DNA of 64,000 nucleotides from CAYLNH01 sp964384625 (GCA_964384625.1 CAYLNH010000006.1:1-64000), one strand, 5' to 3'. Counted from the first letter of the stretch, positions 1-9,203 are shown. Notes: a model not told the origin generated them from the sequence alone. A program made the numbers and translations.

Positions 1-221
1 ACCGATCACCGATTACCGATCACCGATTACCGATCACCGATTACCGATTACCGATCACCGATCACCGATTACCGATCACCTATTACCGATCACCTATTAC
101 CGATCACCGATTACCGATCACCGATTACCGATCACCGATTACCGATCACCGATTACCGATTACCGATTACCGATCACCGATTACCGATCACCGATCACCG
201 ATTACCGATTACCGATTACCG
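1..221. repeat. Heptamer satellite (ACCGATY)n
   Basis: The first 221 bases are an almost pure run of the 7-base unit ACCGATT or ACCGATC, with occasional ACCTATT variants. It runs off the left window edge, so its full length is unknown. A three-unit copy of the same heptamer recurs near 31,144. No coding sequence is seen in it. Confidence 0.95.
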
Positions 222-257
222 ACCCGTCCGGCGTCGCTTCAGCGAAGACGGATCACC

Positions 258-1571
258 TCAGGACATGATGCGTGTTTCGTCGACGTCGTCCGGCACTTTT
301 TTGACGATCTCTTTAATCACCTCGGCGGTGTTCTCAAACTCGGTCTGCGCCCGCAGTTTCAGATGGACGCGATGCGCCAGAACGGGCACCGCCAATTCCC
401 GAATATCCGCCGGCACGACATAGCGGCGGCCGGAATAGGCCGCCAGGGCCTGCCCCGCCCGCATCAACGCCAGTGACGCCCGCGGACTGACCCCGGCCGT
501 CAAGGCCGGATGCTCCCGCGTCTCCCGGGCGATATTAACCACGTACTCCTTGACCGGGTCCGACACGTGAACCTTGCGGACAAGTGCGGCGCACTGCACG
601 ATATCGAGGGCTTTGGCGACGTAGGTAATCTGGTTCAACGGATGGCTGTCCACCTGGCTCGACAGGATCTCGAACTCGGTGTCTCCCTCCGGATAACCGA
701 TAGTCAGCCGCATCAGGAACCGGTCCAATTGTGCTTCCGGCAAGGGATAGGTGCCGTGATGATGCACCGGATTCTGGGTACTGATCACGAAAAACGGCTT
801 TGGCAGCACCTGCGGCTTGCCGTCAACCGTCACCACCGCATCGTTCATACATTCCAGCAACGCGGCCTGGGTCCGCGGCGTGGTCCGGTTGATCTCATCG
901 GCCAGAATGATGTTGCCGAAGATCGGGCCGGGGATGAACTTAAACTCGCGCGCCTGTTCGTTGTAGACGCTGATGCCGATAATGTCGCTGGGCAGCATGT
1001 CCGGGGTGAACTGAATGCGCTTAAAGGCGCCCTGGATCGATTTGGCCACCGCCTGCGCCAGCACACTTTTGCCGACGCCCGGCGCGTCCTCCAACAGCAC
1101 GTGACCGTCCGCCAACATGCACAGGATGACGTTGCGGACGACTTCCGGCTTGCCTTTGAACACCTTCTGGACGTTCAGTTCGACCTTGTGCGCCAGCTCA
1201 CGGAGAAACTCGAAGGTGAATACTTCCGAGGTCTTGAAGCGCTCTCCCGACAGGGCCTCGGGTTCTTCCTCGACGACTTCATCGGTTTCGTTGTAAACAA
1301 ACACGTTCTTGCAGATCTGGATGACATCGAGATGCTTCAGCGAATGCTTACCCTCGACCGGGGTCCAGTTGAGGAATGTGCCGTTAAAGCTCTGTAGATC
1401 CTCGATCGTCGCTTCCTGGCCGTCGAAGGTGATTTTCGTATGCTGGCGCGACACCTGGCCGTCGGGAATCATAATGTCGCACTTCTCATCGCGACCGATA
1501 AAGGTATCGCCCTTGTGGATATCGAACTCGCCGCGCTGGTAGTAGCCTTGCTGGACAATCAGTTTGGGCAT
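258..1571 (-). CDS. FHA domain-MoxR AAA+ ATPase fusion
   Basis: 437 residues. Residues 1-95 form an FHA phosphothreonine-binding domain, with the expected GR near 26-27 and SRQH at 41-44. A linker leads to a MoxR-type AAA+ ATPase with Walker A APGVGKS at 163-169, Walker B ILADEIN at about 222-228, and the MoxR signature STQNP followed by a C-terminal lid. MoxR ATPases are chaperone-like and often load metal ions or remodel VWA-domain partners. An N-terminal FHA suggests recruitment by a phosphorylated partner, and a Ser/Thr kinase is encoded 33 kb away at 34,461. No VWA or BatA-type gene is adjacent on the side that can be seen, since the satellite lies downstream. The start has no strong Shine-Dalgarno. 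The 235 bases upstream hold only low-complexity TTTCGGGTGTCGG repeats (1581-1594 and 1614-1627). Confidence 0.92.
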   Translation of the reverse strand: MPKLIVQQGYYQRGEFDIHKGDTFIGRDEKCDIMIPDGQVSRQHTKITFDGQEATIEDLQSFNGTFLNWTPVEGKHSLKHLDVIQICKNVFVYNETDEVVEEEPEALSGERFKTSEVFTFEFLRELAHKVELNVQKVFKGKPEVVRNVILCMLADGHVLLEDAPGVGKSVLAQAVAKSIQGAFKRIQFTPDMLPSDIIGISVYNEQAREFKFIPGPIFGNIILADEINRTTPRTQAALLECMNDAVVTVDGKPQVLPKPFFVISTQNPVHHHGTYPLPEAQLDRFLMRLTIGYPEGDTEFEILSSQVDSHPLNQITYVAKALDIVQCAALVRKVHVSDPVKEYVVNIARETREHPALTAGVSPRASLALMRAGQALAAYSGRRYVVPADIRELAVPVLAHRVHLKLRAQTEFENTAEVIKEIVKKVPDDVDETRIMS

Positions 1572-1806
1572 TGGGGAAGGTTTCGGGTGTCGGGTCCCGC
1601 TGAACGGGATGAATTTCGGGTGTCGGGATGTCGGGGGTCTCGGGGTCCTGCCCCCGTGCCCCGTATACGCCGCAAACCATACGCTGCTGATGACCGGAAG
1701 TCAAAGGAAGTGATCCAATCCTCAATGCCTGCAAAGAAGAACCGACTGACAACCGGTATCTGCGGCCAATGGGGTCGGAAAGCCGTTCTGCGGAGGATAG
1801 GGCTGT

Positions 1807-3225
1807 CTAGTGTTCGGCAATCTGCGGTTTCAGCCCGGAGGGTTGCCGACGCCCTCGCACCGGTACCGTGGCAAAGGAAAACCGGAAGAACTGCTCCCAG
1901 AGCCACATCGCAGCAACGGCAATCGCCGCGACCACAGCCATAGGAGCCAGGTACCGGTCAAACGGCAACTTGGCTTGCGGAGCCATCCGGATTGCACCGG
2001 CGAGCATCTCGCCGTCCCCCGGAAACGGCACCCGGGCGATTTCCGTGCCGTCCGCCAATACCAGTTGGGAGATGCCGGAACTGGCGACGCGGAAGATGGG
2101 AATATTGTACTCGCGAGCGCGGATCGGCGTCACCCGCGAATGCAGGACATGCTGGTGCGCGCCCCACGTGATCGAGTCGAAGGTCGGAATGATCAGCGCC
2201 TGCGCCCCCTGCTCGACCAAACCATCGATCACCCGCGAGTAGCTCATGTCGTAACATACGGCAATGCCGATCTTCCCCCACGGCGAATGCCATACCTGCT
2301 GCCCCGGCGCCGGCAGACCGTCGTCGAAGAACTGAATCGGTACCGACTTCACCTGACGAAAGACCTCCTTGCCGTCAGGACCGATGACATAGGCCGTGTT
2401 GTAGAAATCGTTGCGCTCCGGCAGGAGGTCCTTGCCGCCGGCGATTACATACTTGTCATGGCGGTCGGCCCAGGCCTTGACCGTATCCGGCACGTCGGCG
2501 GCGAAAGCATACTCACTCAGCACCACCAGGTCCACATCCGGCTGCCGCCTGAGAACCCGATCCAGTAAAGCCACGATCCGGTTCTCATTGACCTCCTGCT
2601 CGAACTGGACGCCGGCAACCACCGGCCCGTCGGTTCGCGTCAAGACCTCCCCGACGCCAGGCAGGAAGGGCGCCAGCACCACGACGACCAGCGCCCCGCG
2701 GAACGCGCCCCGCCTGTAAGCCGCCAGGTGCCAGAGGACAACGCACAGCAGTACAGCAAAGCTGAAGAAGTACGCTCCGCCCACCAGCCACCGTTGCCAC
2801 GGCGGTGCCGACAACGCAAATCCCGGCGTCAGCCAGGCGAAGCGCAGATAGTACAGTTCGCTGCGGATATATTCGCAACCAAACCACAGAAACGGAATGG
2901 CAAGCACCCCCCACTTCGGCCAACGCGTGACGGCGAACCGGCAAAGCAACAGGTAGAGCCCGACCCACAACCCGAGGATCAGCCACAACGGTACCGCCGC
3001 CGGCCCGAAGATGCCCCAGAAGAAATGCAGTTGCGGCGCATACAACAGAAACCCCAGACCGGTTCCCAGGTAGAAGGCCCAGCGTTTCGACGGCACCCAG
3101 GTCAGCCTGTACAGGCACACCAGGAATCCGACCATGGCCGGTCCGGCAATCACCGGAACAAGGAATCCCAAATGAAACAGCAACGCCGCAGCCGTCGCCC
3201 AGACAAACACATCTCTATATCGCAT
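1807..3225 (-). CDS. lnt: Apolipoprotein N-acyltransferase-like membrane protein
   Basis: 472 residues. The N-terminal half (about 1-190) is a series of hydrophobic membrane spans. Residues about 200-430 are a nitrilase-fold domain, followed by a last membrane span and a short tail. The Lnt-type catalytic triad is visible as Glu238 (LSEYAF), Lys293 (VKSVPIQFF) and Cys324 (IAVCYDMSYS). Lnt transfers the third acyl chain to the N-terminal cysteine of lipoproteins on the periplasmic face of the inner membrane. Length is close to the family norm. The start has a good SD (GGGAGG) 6 bases upstream of ATG. The AT-rich 3226-3310 region separates it from the divergent lyase-like gene. A less specific membrane carbon-nitrogen hydrolase is the alternative. 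Confidence 0.85.
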   Translation of the reverse strand: MRYRDVFVWATAAALLFHLGFLVPVIAGPAMVGFLVCLYRLTWVPSKRWAFYLGTGLGFLLYAPQLHFFWGIFGPAAVPLWLILGLWVGLYLLLCRFAVTRWPKWGVLAIPFLWFGCEYIRSELYYLRFAWLTPGFALSAPPWQRWLVGGAYFFSFAVLLCVVLWHLAAYRRGAFRGALVVVVLAPFLPGVGEVLTRTDGPVVAGVQFEQEVNENRIVALLDRVLRRQPDVDLVVLSEYAFAADVPDTVKAWADRHDKYVIAGGKDLLPERNDFYNTAYVIGPDGKEVFRQVKSVPIQFFDDGLPAPGQQVWHSPWGKIGIAVCYDMSYSRVIDGLVEQGAQALIIPTFDSITWGAHQHVLHSRVTPIRAREYNIPIFRVASSGISQLVLADGTEIARVPFPGDGEMLAGAIRMAPQAKLPFDRYLAPMAVVAAIAVAAMWLWEQFFRFSFATVPVRGRRQPSGLKPQIAEH

Positions 3226-3438
3226 CAGCGCCCTCCCACAATAATGTCAAATACATCCCTATACATCATATGACTATCATATACTATTTTTTTCTATCAC
3301 ACAAGGGCGCGCCAGTGATTTTTTTGCGGCGCAACCGGGCATGCCGCAAACATGCCGACGACCGGCACCGGAGATTGCATCGCCCCGCCCCGCAACTACA
3401 GTTGCTCTTTCACCCCGACAGACAAAAAGGAAGGCAGT

Positions 3439-5979
3439 ATGACATCGTTTCATCCCACGGCTCTTGAACAGCCGCTGTATATCCTCGATCTCGACGCACT
3501 CCGGACCAAACTCACGACGGCCGGCGGCCTGCTGCAGGAGTTTTACGACGACTTCGAAAACCGGATTCTGCAGGACGACACGCAGCGCCGCGACATGATC
3601 TTTCTGCAGGCGTTGTTGGACGACACCGTCCTTGAGGAGGCCGCCGGCTATCTGCGGGACTACTGGCGCCGGCTGGCGCAGAGCGACACCGCCAACGACT
3701 ACCAGTTTCACACGTGGTGCCGCGGCGGCACGACGACGCGACGCGTGGCGTTCTTCGACTGGCTGGCCTGCAAGGGAGTCTGGTCCAGGGACGACCTCGA
3801 AGAAGCCGCCGAAGCGTTCGTCGGCTTTGCGCACAAGCATTCCCGGCAGGTGATGCGTTCGCGCCGCCGCGCCAGCGACAACCAGATCTGGTCGATGTCG
3901 CTGAACTGCGCGGTAACCGGTTTCATATTCGGCCACAAGCGCGCCCAACACGCCACTGCAAAGCACCTGTTCGACGTCGGCCTCGGCCGGCTGCCGGATG
4001 TGGTCGGCCTGTTCCCCGGCGACGGCTACGGCGGCGAGGGCTCGACGTACACCTCGCATGTGAACACCGGCCTGGCGTTCTGGACCGCGCAGCTGTTCCG
4101 GCAGTTGCTGGGCACGGACATCTCGGAATTGCCGTTCAAGCCGAACGGCACAACCTTGCGCAAGATGATCGAGATGGAGATGCACCTGGTCAGTCCGGGC
4201 GGGCTGCTGGCGCCGTGGGATCATTACGGCTGGCAGAACGCAGTCAACGTATCGCCCTTCGCCTATCTGGCGGACATTACAGGCAACGCGGCTTACCTGT
4301 CACTGACCAGAGCATTGGGCGCCTGGGAATCCCCGGGCTTTCTCGCCTGGGGCGCCGACGACCCCATGTGGACGCTGATCTGGTGGCCCGAGCAGTTCAA
4401 GGACTACGCCAGCGCCGAGCTGCCGACGGAGTTGTTCGGCTGGTTCCTGCCGAAGACCGGGGCCGCACTGGAGGACTGCCCCCGCCGGACCCGGCTGATG
4501 CAGGTCTGGGACCACTGCGGTGCGTCCATGAGCAGCGTTGGCCGCGGCCAGGTCAACCCCAATCACGTAATGCTGGATATGGACGGGCAACCGATCTTCC
4601 AGGACGGCATTCCCGAAAAGGGCAAGAACCCCTGGCCCCTGCCGCTGGACAAGATCCTGGCGAACGTCGACGCAGAAGAGCAGCAGCGGCACGCCAACTA
4701 TCTCAAGAGCGTCGGCGGCAGTTTTGACTGGGACAGTTTTCTGGCCGGCATGGCGCCGGGCCTGCCGTGCGCCGCCAACTGCATCGTCGTCGACGACGAG
4801 ATCTGGTACTGGCCGGGCGAGGGCCGCGTCGGCCGCGCCGAGTTCTACGGCGCCGACCAGGGCCTGCAGGCGGTAACGGCAGACTGCGCCAATTACTACA
4901 ATCCGGCTTATGACGTCCGCCGAATGCGCCGGACATCGCTCTGGACCCCGGACGGATTCGGCTTGATCCTGGACACGATCGCCGCCGACTCCGCCCACAA
5001 ATGGACCTGCCAATACCATCTGCGGCCCTTCGTCACGCTTGACGGCAACGCCGCGGCCCTCGACATCCCGAACGGGCCGCAGGTCCTGTTCGCGTGGGAC
5101 GGCGATGTCGAGGCATCCGTCACCGACGAACCGGATTTTCCGAATCGCGACGAGCACCGCAGTCAACGTCTGGATTTGAGTCAGACCGGCAACCAGGTGC
5201 AGTTCACCTTGCTGATCGCGCCAGGCGCCGACAACGCAGCCGTTAAGCGCGACGGCAATTTCATCACCGTCACAATCGACGGCAAGACGGCGGAGCTGGC
5301 GGTCGAATGCTTTGACGGCGGGGCAGCCTTTTCCTTTGCCGGCATCGAATTGACCGAGAACGAAGCGGCAAACAGCCCCCAGGACGAAAGCGAACTGGAA
5401 GACATCACGGTCGACCGCGACCTGCAGTATCCCGAGATTGAACAACTGGTGGACTGGGACGCCCCGCAGTCGGATCGCGGTTCCACCACACTGGCGCGCG
5501 AGGACGCGTGTTTCGCCCAGCTCAAAGCCGACCGACCGGACACCGCACTGTTGTTGGCCGAACTGCAGTCCGGCGACTGGCCGGTACAAGTCGCCGCCGC
5601 CGAAGTCTCAGGACGTCTCGGCATTCAGGATGCGGCCCCGGTGCTGCGCCGTCTGCTCGAGGAAGAACACGCAATCCCGGCGGACCAGCTTTATCTGCCG
5701 GACGGCGAAGGCGGCGAGGCAGAGGCCAAACGCTGGCGCCTGAAAGCCGCGCTGATTGCAGCATTGGGACGCCTTTGCGACCAGGACAGCGTCGCGTTGC
5801 TCGCCCGAATGATCGCCGACAATATCGACACCTACATGGTTTATAGCTGCGCCTGCCAGGCACTGGGCCGGATCGGCGGCGAAGCCGCACTGGCCGCAGT
5901 GCAGCCCTCCCTCAAAGACACCGAGATCAACAGTCTCATGCGCGCCCGCCATGCGGCTGCGGCCTTGACCCGGCCTTAA
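3439..5979 (+). CDS. Heparinase II/III-like polysaccharide lyase candidate with C-terminal HEAT repeats
   Basis: 846 residues from the ATG at 3439, which has SD AAGGAAGG; an in-frame upstream ATG at 3352 lacks one. I do not see an unambiguous family signature. The layout of a long alpha-helical N-terminal part rich in Trp/Tyr (residues about 30-360), then a beta-rich part with a heparinase II/III-like stretch NPNHVMLDMDGQPIFQDG near residue 375, resembles toroid plus beta-sandwich polysaccharide lyases. Residues about 700-846 are clearly different: alanine/leucine-rich helical pairs typical of HEAT or PBS-lyase repeats (VQVAAAEVSGRLG, AACQALGRIGG-like). There is no obvious signal peptide, so cytoplasmic action on imported oligosaccharide is possible. 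The neighbours (Lnt, cyclase) give no pathway. Function is inference. Confidence 0.6.
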   Translation: MTSFHPTALEQPLYILDLDALRTKLTTAGGLLQEFYDDFENRILQDDTQRRDMIFLQALLDDTVLEEAAGYLRDYWRRLAQSDTANDYQFHTWCRGGTTTRRVAFFDWLACKGVWSRDDLEEAAEAFVGFAHKHSRQVMRSRRRASDNQIWSMSLNCAVTGFIFGHKRAQHATAKHLFDVGLGRLPDVVGLFPGDGYGGEGSTYTSHVNTGLAFWTAQLFRQLLGTDISELPFKPNGTTLRKMIEMEMHLVSPGGLLAPWDHYGWQNAVNVSPFAYLADITGNAAYLSLTRALGAWESPGFLAWGADDPMWTLIWWPEQFKDYASAELPTELFGWFLPKTGAALEDCPRRTRLMQVWDHCGASMSSVGRGQVNPNHVMLDMDGQPIFQDGIPEKGKNPWPLPLDKILANVDAEEQQRHANYLKSVGGSFDWDSFLAGMAPGLPCAANCIVVDDEIWYWPGEGRVGRAEFYGADQGLQAVTADCANYYNPAYDVRRMRRTSLWTPDGFGLILDTIAADSAHKWTCQYHLRPFVTLDGNAAALDIPNGPQVLFAWDGDVEASVTDEPDFPNRDEHRSQRLDLSQTGNQVQFTLLIAPGADNAAVKRDGNFITVTIDGKTAELAVECFDGGAAFSFAGIELTENEAANSPQDESELEDITVDRDLQYPEIEQLVDWDAPQSDRGSTTLAREDACFAQLKADRPDTALLLAELQSGDWPVQVAAAEVSGRLGIQDAAPVLRRLLEEEHAIPADQLYLPDGEGGEAEAKRWRLKAALIAALGRLCDQDSVALLARMIADNIDTYMVYSCACQALGRIGGEAALAAVQPSLKDTEINSLMRARHAAAALTRP

Positions 5980-6177
5980 AGCCGGCGCAGAAGTCAGCTG
6001 GTGTTTTGCCGGGAACAGTCTCGTTCTCAGCCAGGCATGGACGACGATCACGGCGAGCTGTTTACGGCGGAGAACAACGAAGCTGAGAGCCGAAAATGCC
6101 CCGGCTCCATGGAGACAATTGCGGCGCAAACTACCGGGTAGTTCTTGTGCCGGCCCCGAACCAGGAAGGAGCGGATT

Positions 6178-6780
6178 ATGGCGACGTTTCCCGAGTTGCT
6201 GCTGGAGCACGCCCAAGCGGGATCCGACGAAAAACGCAAACAGATCGAGACCGCGATCTGGGAACAGTTCGGCGTGGAGACCGCAATCCTGGTGCTTGAC
6301 ATGTCCGGGTTCTCACAGCTCACCTTGCGCTACGGCGTCGTGCACTATCTGTCCATGGTTAAACGCATGCAGGTCGTGGTCGAACCGATCATCGAACGGC
6401 ACGACGGCAACGTGGTGAAATTCGAAGCGGACAACTGTTTCGCCCGTTTCCCCGATACCGAGAACGCCGTTCGGGCCTGCATCGAAATGAATCGCGGGTT
6501 CGACACGATGAACCTTGCCACGCCCGAGGAAAAGGACATCCGCATCTCCTGCGGCATCGACTTCGGTCGCGTACTGTTGGTTGAGGACGACACCGATTAC
6601 TTCGGCAACGCGGTCAACCGCGCCAGCAAATTGGGCGAGGACCTCGCCGGTCCCGGCGAAATCCTCGTTACGGACGACGCCATGAGCCGCCTGTCCGAGG
6701 ACTGCGAACTCACCGGCAACCCGCTGAACTTCAGCATCTCCGGCATCGACCTGGAAGCCTCCCAGATCGAGTACGAGTAG
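6178..6780 (+). CDS. Class III adenylate/guanylate cyclase domain protein
   Basis: 200 residues; the ATG at 6178 follows SD AGGAAGGAG. The protein is almost only a class III nucleotidyl cyclase catalytic domain. The first metal-binding Asp is D41 (LVLDMSGFS), and the second is in KFEADNCFARF (K81, D85), matching the family pattern K-x-x-G/A-D. The late VNRASKLGE stretch corresponds to the transition-state Asn/Arg region. The usual Gly before the second Asp is Ala here, and there is no HAMP, membrane or sensor domain. It could make cAMP or cGMP, or be a regulatory cyclase-homology protein. It stands alone upstream of the REP array, so no partner is evident. Confidence 0.85.
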   Translation: MATFPELLLEHAQAGSDEKRKQIETAIWEQFGVETAILVLDMSGFSQLTLRYGVVHYLSMVKRMQVVVEPIIERHDGNVVKFEADNCFARFPDTENAVRACIEMNRGFDTMNLATPEEKDIRISCGIDFGRVLLVEDDTDYFGNAVNRASKLGEDLAGPGEILVTDDAMSRLSEDCELTGNPLNFSISGIDLEASQIEYE

Positions 6781-6797
6781 TTCAATGCGAAGCCGCC

Positions 6798-7175
6798 AAG
6801 GGCAACGCCCTTGTACAAAGTAGCCTGGGGTACCACCCCAGGGACCAGTCTCCAAAGACCAAGGGCAACGCCCTTGTACAAAGTAGCCTGGGGCAGAGCC
6901 CCAGGACCCCTGAAGCCGCACCACCGAAAACCAAGGGCAACGCCCTTGTACAAAGTAGCCTGGGGTAACACCCCAGGGACCAGTCGCAACAACCACATCG
7001 TGCCCTGAAGCCGCACCACCGAAAACCAAGGGCAACGCCCTTGTACAAAGTAGCCTGNNNNNNNNNNNNNNNNNNNNNNNNNNNNNNNNNNNNNNNNNNN
7101 NNNNNNNNNNNNNNNNNNNNNNNNNNNNNNNNNNNNNNNNNNNNNNNNNNNNNNNNNGGGTAACACCCCAGGGAC
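6798..7175 (+). repeat. REP-like double-hairpin array, left arm of RAYT island
   Basis: At least four copies start at 6798, 6861, 6933 and 7028. Each has hairpin 1 (AAGGGC-AAC-GCCCTT), the linker GTACAAAGTAG, then hairpin 2 (CCTGGGGT-AAC-ACCCCAGG, with a GCAGAGC variant in the second copy). The tetranucleotide GTAG sits immediately 5' of hairpin 2, as in REP elements served by RAYT transposases. Spacings of 63, 72 and 95 bases differ. The array is broken by a 100-N gap, and the flanks join perfectly if the gap is removed. This fills the stretch between the cyclase and the RAYT gene. Confidence 0.9.
7058..7157. other. Assembly gap (100 N) in REP array
   Basis: A run of exactly 100 N. The left flank ends GTAGCCTG and the right flank starts GGGTAACACC, which together rebuild one intact hairpin 2. 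The gap is a placeholder for collapsed repeat copies of unknown number, possibly zero. Confidence 0.97.
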
Positions 7176-7234
7176 CAGTCGCAACAACCACATCGTACCC
7201 TGAAGGGGCACCACAAAACAGCGAGGGAGGGATA

Positions 7235-7690
7235 ATGCCACAGTCTCTGTGTAAGCTCTCTTCACACATCGTATTCAGCACAAAGAACCGCGAACGCTGG
7301 CGGGATAGCAACATTCGAACAGATGTTCACGCATATCTGGCGGGAGTCCTCCGGAAGAAGGAATGCATGGACGTCTTCGTCGGAGGTGCTGATGACCATG
7401 TACACATCTCATGCGTGTTGACCAGGAAGACGGCGCCGGCAGACGTTCTGGAATCTTTGAAACGCGACTCTTCAAAATGGATAAAGGCCGAATGGGGCGG
7501 CGAGTACGAGGGATTCTACTGGCAACGGGGCTACGGCATGTTTGCCGTCAGCCCGCAATACGCAGGGGCATTGGAAAGGTACATAGAAAACCAAGTTGAA
7601 CATCATCGAACGCTAAGTTTTCAGGATGAATACCGTGCGTTCCTTAAGAAGTACAACATCACGTATGACGAGCGATACGTCTGGGACTGA
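7235..7690 (+). CDS. REP-associated tyrosine transposase (RAYT), IS200/IS605-like Y1 family
   Basis: 151 residues, the usual size for Y1 HUH transposases. The HUH metal-binding motif is DDHVHI (His55, His57), and the likely nucleophile is Tyr116 in ERYIENQ, preceded by the family stretch WQRGYGMFAVS and followed by HH. These enzymes cut and join single-stranded DNA next to hairpins. Single-copy RAYTs act on dispersed REP elements rather than moving as an IS. The gene sits between two arrays of GTAG-footed hairpins in opposite orientation, exactly the REP-RAYT arrangement, and no IS200-type ends or accessory gene are seen. Both catalytic elements are intact, so it is probably active. SD GGAGGG lies upstream of the ATG. 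Confidence 0.92.
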   Translation: MPQSLCKLSSHIVFSTKNRERWRDSNIRTDVHAYLAGVLRKKECMDVFVGGADDHVHISCVLTRKTAPADVLESLKRDSSKWIKAEWGGEYEGFYWQRGYGMFAVSPQYAGALERYIENQVEHHRTLSFQDEYRAFLKKYNITYDERYVWD

Positions 7691-7733
7691 TTGTAGTGCC
7701 CCTTCAGGGCACTGATTCTTTTGGGAGATGACC

Positions 7734-8205
7734 GGGTCCTGGGGCGTTACCCCAGGCTACGTTGTACAAGGGCGTTGCCCTTGGGAAACCGGATGACGAC
7801 GGCATGATCGGGTCCTGGGGTGTTACCCCAGGCTACGTTGTACAAGGGCGTTGCCCTTGGGAAACCGGATGACGACNNNNNNNNNNNNNNNNNNNNNNNN
7901 NNNNNNNNNNNNNNNNNNNNNNNNNNNNNNNNNNNNNNNNNNNNNNNNNNNNNNNNNNNNNNNNNNNNNNNNNNNNAAACCGGATGACGACGGCATGATC
8001 GGGTCCTGGGGCGTTACCCCAGGCTACTTTGTACAAGGGCGTTGCCCTTGGGAAACCGGATGACGACGGCATGATCGGGTCCTGGGGTGTTACCCCGGGC
8101 TACGCTGTAAAAGGGCTTTGCCCTTGGGAAACCGGATGGCGACGGCATGATCGGGTCCCGGGGTGTTACCCCGGGCTACGTTGCACAAAGACGTTGCCCA
8201 TGAGG
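7734..8205 (-). repeat. REP-like 76-bp tandem array, right arm of RAYT island
   Basis: Copies start at 7734, 7810, (gap), 8001, 8077 and a degenerate one at 8153, an exact 76-base period outside the gap. Each unit is hairpin 2 (CCTGGGGT-GTT-ACCCCAGG), CTAC plus TTGTAC, then hairpin 1 (AAGGGC-GTT-GCCCTT) and a constant spacer with GGATGACGACGGCATGATC. It is the reverse complement of the left arm with a different spacer, so the RAYT is flanked by inverted arrays. The last copies carry substitutions (TACGCTGTAA, TTGCACAAAGACG), as expected of decaying outer copies. Confidence 0.9.
7877..7976. other. Assembly gap (100 N) in 76-bp array
   Basis: Exactly 100 N inside the 76-bp tandem array. The 91 known bases between the flanking unit starts are not a multiple of 76, so the true gap is not zero; at least one partial unit is missing. 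Confidence 0.97.
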
Positions 8206-8249
8206 AACGGTGGGGATAACGAAGGGGGGAATGACCGAGTCTTTTCCAA

Positions 8250-8320
8250 GTAGCGCGGACCTCTGTCCCGCGACTCCGACGCGCCGTGCTGCAGGAACGC
8301 GGGACAGAGGCCCGCGCTAC
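8250..8320. repeat. Large GTAG-footed inverted repeat
   Basis: Arms of 23 bases (8250-8272 and 8298-8320) pair with one or two mismatches: GTAGCGCGGACCTCTGTCCC and its complement. Both outer ends read GTAG outward to inward, so this is a two-armed relative of the REP elements next door. It lies just outside the stop of the AraC gene and could also act as that gene's transcription terminator. Confidence 0.85.
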
Positions 8321-8330
8321 CATCAGACTT

Positions 8331-9203
8331 CTACAACCGCGCCCGATATTGGCGGGGGCTGACCCCGGTGACCTGGCGAAACTGACGCGAGAAATAATTG
8401 CTGTCGGCAAAGCCCACACGATAGGCGATGTCGGTAATGTTGTTGTCGGTCAGTCGCAGCATCTCAGCCGCTTTACGAATCCGAACCTGAATCACGTGAC
8501 TAGTGGGACTGGTGTTCAATGCTTTCCGAAACATCCGGTTCAAAGTACTCTTCGACATATTGGCGTGCTGCGCCATCATCTCGAGACTCAGGTCTTCCTG
8601 GTAATGATTCTCGATGAACGACAATAACCCGCCCAGTTGGTACATCGGTTCCGAACGCTCGGGTCGATTCACACTGTAACTGCGGGCGATCAGCAACTGC
8701 AGCCGCATCAGCAGTGATGCAGCCATATAGCGAAACCCGGCCGACCGCGCGGACAACTCCTCCTCGATCCGATCGACCAGACGGCGGTAGTGTTCGAGTT
8801 CTTCCAACGGCACATGCAGGCAGCTCTGCAGTCCGTGTTCGCGACGCAGGCGCGGTTCCAGTTCGAAGAATGCGTGGTACCCCGGTGCATCAGCCAGGTC
8901 CAACATGGGCAGCTGCAGTTGATCCGGCAGATACAGGATGTTGACCAGTTCCACATCCTCCGTGTTGCGGTAGCCGTGCATCACCCCCGGCGGAATCAGA
9001 AAAACGTCACCGACGGTAATCTCGCATTCCTCGTCCTCGGTGAAATGCACCCCGTGGCCGCGGAAGATAAGCACCAGTTCATGAAACTCATGCCAATGCA
9101 GTTCCAGCGGGTCCTGGGCGCCGATGCGTACAATACTGATCGGCGTTTCCGTCAGACGGTGCGCTGTTGCCGCCATTCGTTTGCGGCGTCTGGCCATTGA
9201 CAT
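8331..9203 (-). CDS. AraC-family transcriptional regulator with cupin sensor domain
   Basis: 290 residues. Residues about 15-110 form a cupin-like ligand domain (LHWHEFHELVLIFRGHG and the GDVFLIPPGVMHGY loop). The C-terminal 100 residues are a two-HTH AraC domain containing LSLEMMAQHANMSKSTLNR and the signature IAYRVGFADSNYFSRQFRQ. Such regulators bind a sugar and activate nearby catabolic genes. It is divergent from the large glycosidase at 9441, with 237 bases between the start codons, which makes that gene the likely target. No operator could be picked out. The protein is complete and intact. Confidence 0.95.
   Translation of the reverse strand: MSMARRRKRMAATAHRLTETPISIVRIGAQDPLELHWHEFHELVLIFRGHGVHFTEDEECEITVGDVFLIPPGVMHGYRNTEDVELVNILYLPDQLQLPMLDLADAPGYHAFFELEPRLRREHGLQSCLHVPLEELEHYRRLVDRIEEELSARSAGFRYMAASLLMRLQLLIARSYSVNRPERSEPMYQLGGLLSFIENHYQEDLSLEMMAQHANMSKSTLNRMFRKALNTSPTSHVIQVRIRKAAEMLRLTDNNITDIAYRVGFADSNYFSRQFRQVTGVSPRQYRARL

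Noticed and set aside
1..221. Coding repeat or telomere-like end
   Set aside because: The heptamer is a simple satellite without SD or open signal; it also occurs internally near 31,144.
510..1397. Long plus-strand reading opposite the MoxR gene
   Set aside because: Arg/His-rich complement of the ATPase gene, no family resemblance or SD; the minus strand carries clear FHA and AAA+ motifs.
1572..1806. REP-like or regulatory repeat TTTCGGGTGTCGG (1581 and 1614)
   Set aside because: Two imperfect direct copies without hairpin or GTAG foot; treated as low-complexity sequence only.
6798..8205. CRISPR array in place of the REP arrays
   Set aside because: Units are hairpins separated by variable or identical spacers, not repeat-unique spacer, and no cas genes are near.
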